Assembly (NCBI RefSeq): GCF_019112545.1
Contig: NW_025064890.1
Location: 364,283-428,282, forward strand
Source: Guyanagaster necrorhizus
Taxonomy: Eukaryota > Basidiomycota > Agaricomycetes > Agaricales > Physalacriaceae
DNA length: 64,000 nt
Reading direction: 5' to 3'
Under the pieces are notes generated by a model. That model was not told where the DNA came from and ran no database searches. It was given only the letters and a program-made list of their open reading frames with translations. Made by a program: the position numbers and the translations under genes. Positions 61,255-64,000 of this stretch are shown here, one piece after another (position 1 is the stretch's first letter; each line of letters opens with the position of its first letter).

Positions 61255-61824
61255 ATGGCGCTCACCAAAGACGACCATATCTTCTTCTGGACGCCACAGC
61301 AGCCCAAGTACGTCCTTAATGTGAGATCGCACCGTTCATGGATGACCCACCCGTCTCCTAGTGGCTGGGCTAGCCAATGGTACTCCTCCCCATTCACCCT
61401 TCCAATAATCATCTCGGAAGAGACTGAGACCCTGACATTCCCCACGGCCGAGCACTGGATGATGTTCCAAAAAGCACTTCTCTTCAACGATATCACAATT
61501 GCTCGCCGAGTCCTTACTTCCGACGTTGCAGCTGTGAAAGCTCTCGGCCGAAAGGTTTCCAATTTTGGTGATGATCTCTGGAACCGCGAACGCAGTCGAA
61601 TTGTATTGGAAGGGAACCTACATAAATTCAAGCAGAATTCCGAGTTGAAAGAAATGCTACTTGGAACAGGCGAGAAGGTTCTTGTAGAAGCCAGTCCTCG
61701 GGATCGAATATGGGGCATCTGATATGGAGAGAAAAATGCTATGAATAAAAAGGACCATTGGGGATTAAACCTTCTGGGACAGGCCTTGATAGAGATGAGG
61801 AGACAGCTAAGGGAAATGGCTTAA
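61255..61824 (+). pseudogene. NADAR (YbiA-like) N-glycosidase, interrupted by an in-frame TGA
   Basis: NADAR proteins are N-glycosidases described for riboflavin intermediates and ADP-ribose-type substrates. An intronless frame starts MALTKDDHIFFWTPQQP and carries the family core LTFPTAEHWMMFQKALLFND, KALGRKVSNFGDDLW and LVEASPRDRIWGI. There it meets TGA at 61720-61722. The following 33 codons are in the same frame and encode the expected C-terminal block (YGEKNAMNKKDHWGLNLLGQ, then ALIEMRRQLREMA and TAA). Family members usually read a Gly where TGA stands, so a single G-to-T change explains it. The truncated 155-residue product would lack the last helix. I therefore call it a very recent pseudogene or a truncated gene; readthrough is possible. 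Confidence 0.85.
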
Positions 61825-62727
61825 AATTCACCCTGGCAATGAATTGTATTTTTTTTTTGTACCCGCAATTGAATTGCTTAGCAGTAAGCGCACTGCGCTT
61901 GTATTATTAGCTGTAGCCCACCGATTTTTCGCGGCTCGTCTGGACCCAGTTCCGACAAGAACTTCTCAACGCCGACCTGAATGTACCCGGGGCTGCTCAG
62001 AATCAACAAAGCCCAGCCAGAACGATGCTTCCGATGGACGTTTTTGGAGTGAAGGAAGTTTTATTTAGTTCCCAGAAAAGCCGCTGGTAAAGTTTGCATT
62101 GATCAAACAAGCCAGCGATGTCTACTTTCCTGGCGATAGCTGGAATTACTTCAACAAACCAAACATAACGCAGAAATCCGGGATTTCTGTCCAGGTTTTT
62201 TTTGAATTGTGTACATGAACTTCGGCGTTCATGAGGATCATGGCCGCCGGAAGACAAATCTCGGGATGATCGATGATCGACGAAGATGTCGTTTATCGCA
62301 TCCCTGGTAGCAGTAGTACTCAAGGAAAGAGGTGCGGAGAGAAACAGGGTCGTTCAGTATAACAATAGCTGGTGTTGTTTGAGTAGTGTCGAGAGGTTCA
62401 GCCAATGCCTATCATCAGACCTTTCGGATTCCCTCTATTTATAGTCAAGTGTTTCATGATCACTACCATATTTCTTTCTTTCGTCTCCTGTCGCACCTTA
62501 GTCTTTCACAACCATTCGGGTGAAGACTTAGATCATTGCTTACTAACAGGTTATGCAGTCCCACTGTGCTTAACCTCATGAATTCAGATTCTAACAACTG
62601 CATCTGAATCTATCAAAGACTCAAGAAATTGATTACTGAACCCTCAAAACAAAAGCTTGGGATCATAGATGTTGGCCCATATAACTCATCACAAAAATAG
62701 ACCCCTATAAAAATTTCACACTCAAGC
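61825..62727. other. Intergenic stretch
   Basis: A 106-codon minus-strand frame (62003-62323) starting MSTTATRDAINDIF has no recognised family. The right half becomes AT-rich. Nothing else is recognised. Confidence 0.35.
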
Positions 62728-62844
62728 ATGTTGACAACAATGACATCCCAAGTATTGCCTTTTAAACTTGAAGCTGATGAGAAGTTCAATGGTGAAAATT
62801 GGGCATTGTGGGAATTGCTGAAGGAGGTCTATGTGGACTTGTAA
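62728..62844 (+). mobile_element. Truncated Copia-like gag start
   Basis: A 38-codon frame reads MLTTMTSQVLPFKLEA then DEKFNGENWALWELLKE and stops. The motif K-x-NG-x-NW-x-xW is typical of the N-terminus of Ty1/Copia gag proteins. The rest of the element is missing, so this would be a fragment. The call rests on one motif. Confidence 0.4.
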
Positions 62845-62944
62845 ACTACTGGTAAAACAAAGTATCCCCTCAGCTGCCTGTAATAAGCATGCCATGGACC
62901 TCCAATTTCAATCCAACCTCTATCATCCAACTCCACATTTGATT

Positions 62945-63397
62945 GGACTCTGTTGGACTCTGTTTTCCAGTTTCTATTTCATATTCCATTCTATATTTCA
63001 CCTACTAATTTTATCTCTTTAATTTATCACATCTAGATTCTGTCATAGTAGTGAATAGATGCACATTGGAGTCCTCAGAATCCTGACTCCTCTAGCTACA
63101 ATAGTCTAGACATAGGCTCAATCTCTAGAACATGATTTCTCAGACTCTGCACTAGTATATAAGCTGTAGAATTACTTGTACATACCTCAGTTTGAATATC
63201 AACTTGGTTCAGCCCAATAACTTTGCTCTCAAGCCAACCCTCTCTCTGCTGTTGACCTTCAAGTTAACCATCATCTCCAGTCTGTAAACCTCTGACTCTG
63301 TAGGACTAACTTTATCTCTCACTCTATAGACCTCTGTCTATACCCATCTTAGGATTTCAACCAAAGGGTGATATTGTTAATAGCTTCATCAAGATCC
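62945..63397 (+). repeat. AT-rich LTR-like repeat, copy 1
   Basis: Resembles the segment at 63640-64000 with the same order of words: tctaga, agtatata, cagtttgaatatcaactt and, at the end, aatagcttcatcaa. The offset between the copies is about 603 bases. The agtatataag motif could be an LTR promoter. Confidence 0.55.
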
Positions 63398-63639
63398 ACA
63401 CACTCTGCAGCCTCTACTGCATTCAGTGAGCACCATAGATAGTGCTAGCCTGTTAGGCTTCATTGGTGGGGATGCTGGTGGCATTAAAAGGGCAGAGGGA
63501 GTTGTCATAGTTGGGTTGACAGGCCATGAAGCTGGAGTGGATGTAGGTTTCCCTATGGGAGCATTTGTTATATACATGCCACTGGTTTCTGTTCACCTTG
63601 ACCAACCCAGAATTCAACCACCAAGTTCCACCAGCCTTC

Positions 63640-64000
63640 AGTCATTCCACACTACTAATTTCATTTTTACCTTTATTATTTCACATTTGTATTTTACATT
63701 ATAGTATCTAGACCCTGAACACAGTAGCAAATAGTTGACACCAGAGCCCAATAGACTCCAACTCAGAATTAGCTACTATTAGTATATAAACTACACATAG
63801 TTATCATAGATACTCAGTTTGAATATCAACTTGAATAGCCATCTACACTTTGTGATCACTCCAGAATCTCTCTCTTCCATCCACTGGATTTCACTTTGAA
63901 GGATATTCCTCTTCACTTTCTTGATAGAACTCTGTTCTGTCAATCTAAATACTTAGGCCTTGACTCAAGGGTAATATTGCCAATAGCTTCATCAACATCC
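63640..64000 (+). repeat. AT-rich LTR-like repeat, copy 2, reaching the window edge
   Basis: Diverged direct repeat of 62945-63397 ending in caatagcttcatcaacatcc at the window edge. Between the copies lies a plus-strand frame (63426-63704) with a Gly/Val-rich unassigned sequence. The arrangement suggests nested or tandem solo LTRs or a tandem repeat; boundaries are unclear. Confidence 0.5.

Noticed and set aside
62003..62323. 106-codon minus-strand frame as a possible gene
   Set aside because: No family, and it sits between decayed sequences in AT-rich DNA.

Overview
The window looks like nuclear DNA of an Agaricomycete (mushroom-forming basidiomycete). Genes lie on both strands and are split by many 45-70 bp GT-AG introns. 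The proteins are basidiomycete-type: a CAR/Git3-like GPCR, a divergent G-alpha, a KAR5/THT1 karyogamy protein, a CCCH+RBR ubiquitin ligase, a quelling-type RNA-dependent RNA polymerase, and several families known only as uncharacterised mushroom proteins. No rRNA, tRNA, CRISPR array or bacterial-style operon was recognised.

Layout. 1-5.7 kb: the 5' part of a GPCR gene (minus), then a decayed RNA-dependent RNA polymerase (plus). 5.8-9.5 kb: a peroxisomal ABCD half-transporter and a small secreted beta-trefoil-like protein, both minus. 10.9-14.7 kb: three tandem minus-strand copies of one uncharacterised fungal family. 16-20 kb: an acidic protein, a coiled-coil protein, ATP synthase subunit k and an RRG7-like mitochondrial nuclease-fold protein, the last two divergent from a 116 bp promoter. 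23-30 kb: a cystathionine gamma-synthase carrying a frameshift, fimbrin and a short-chain dehydrogenase. A degenerate second copy of the 3' end of the synthase gene lies beyond the dehydrogenase. 32-39 kb: a CCCH-RBR E3 ligase with a long hairpin in an intron, and a disordered conserved protein. 39-45 kb: KAR5, a GST pseudogene and a conserved Ser-rich protein. 46-57 kb: S-adenosylhomocysteine hydrolase, an uncharacterised multi-exon gene and a La-motif (LARP1/SLF1-like) protein. 57-62 kb: a PMP3 proteolipid, a G-alpha lacking the catalytic glutamine, and a NADAR gene with an internal stop. 62.7-64 kb: retroelement-like repeats.

How they relate. Most genes are unlinked housekeeping or signalling functions. 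SAH hydrolase and cystathionine gamma-synthase both belong to methionine/sulfur metabolism, and subunit k and RRG7 are both mitochondrial. A recurring theme is single disabling lesions in otherwise well-preserved genes (RdRP, GST, NADAR, the synthase). These are either young pseudogenes or, for the homopolymer indels, possible sequence errors. All gene models were spliced by eye from GT-AG sites and protein-family expectation, so exon ends are approximate.
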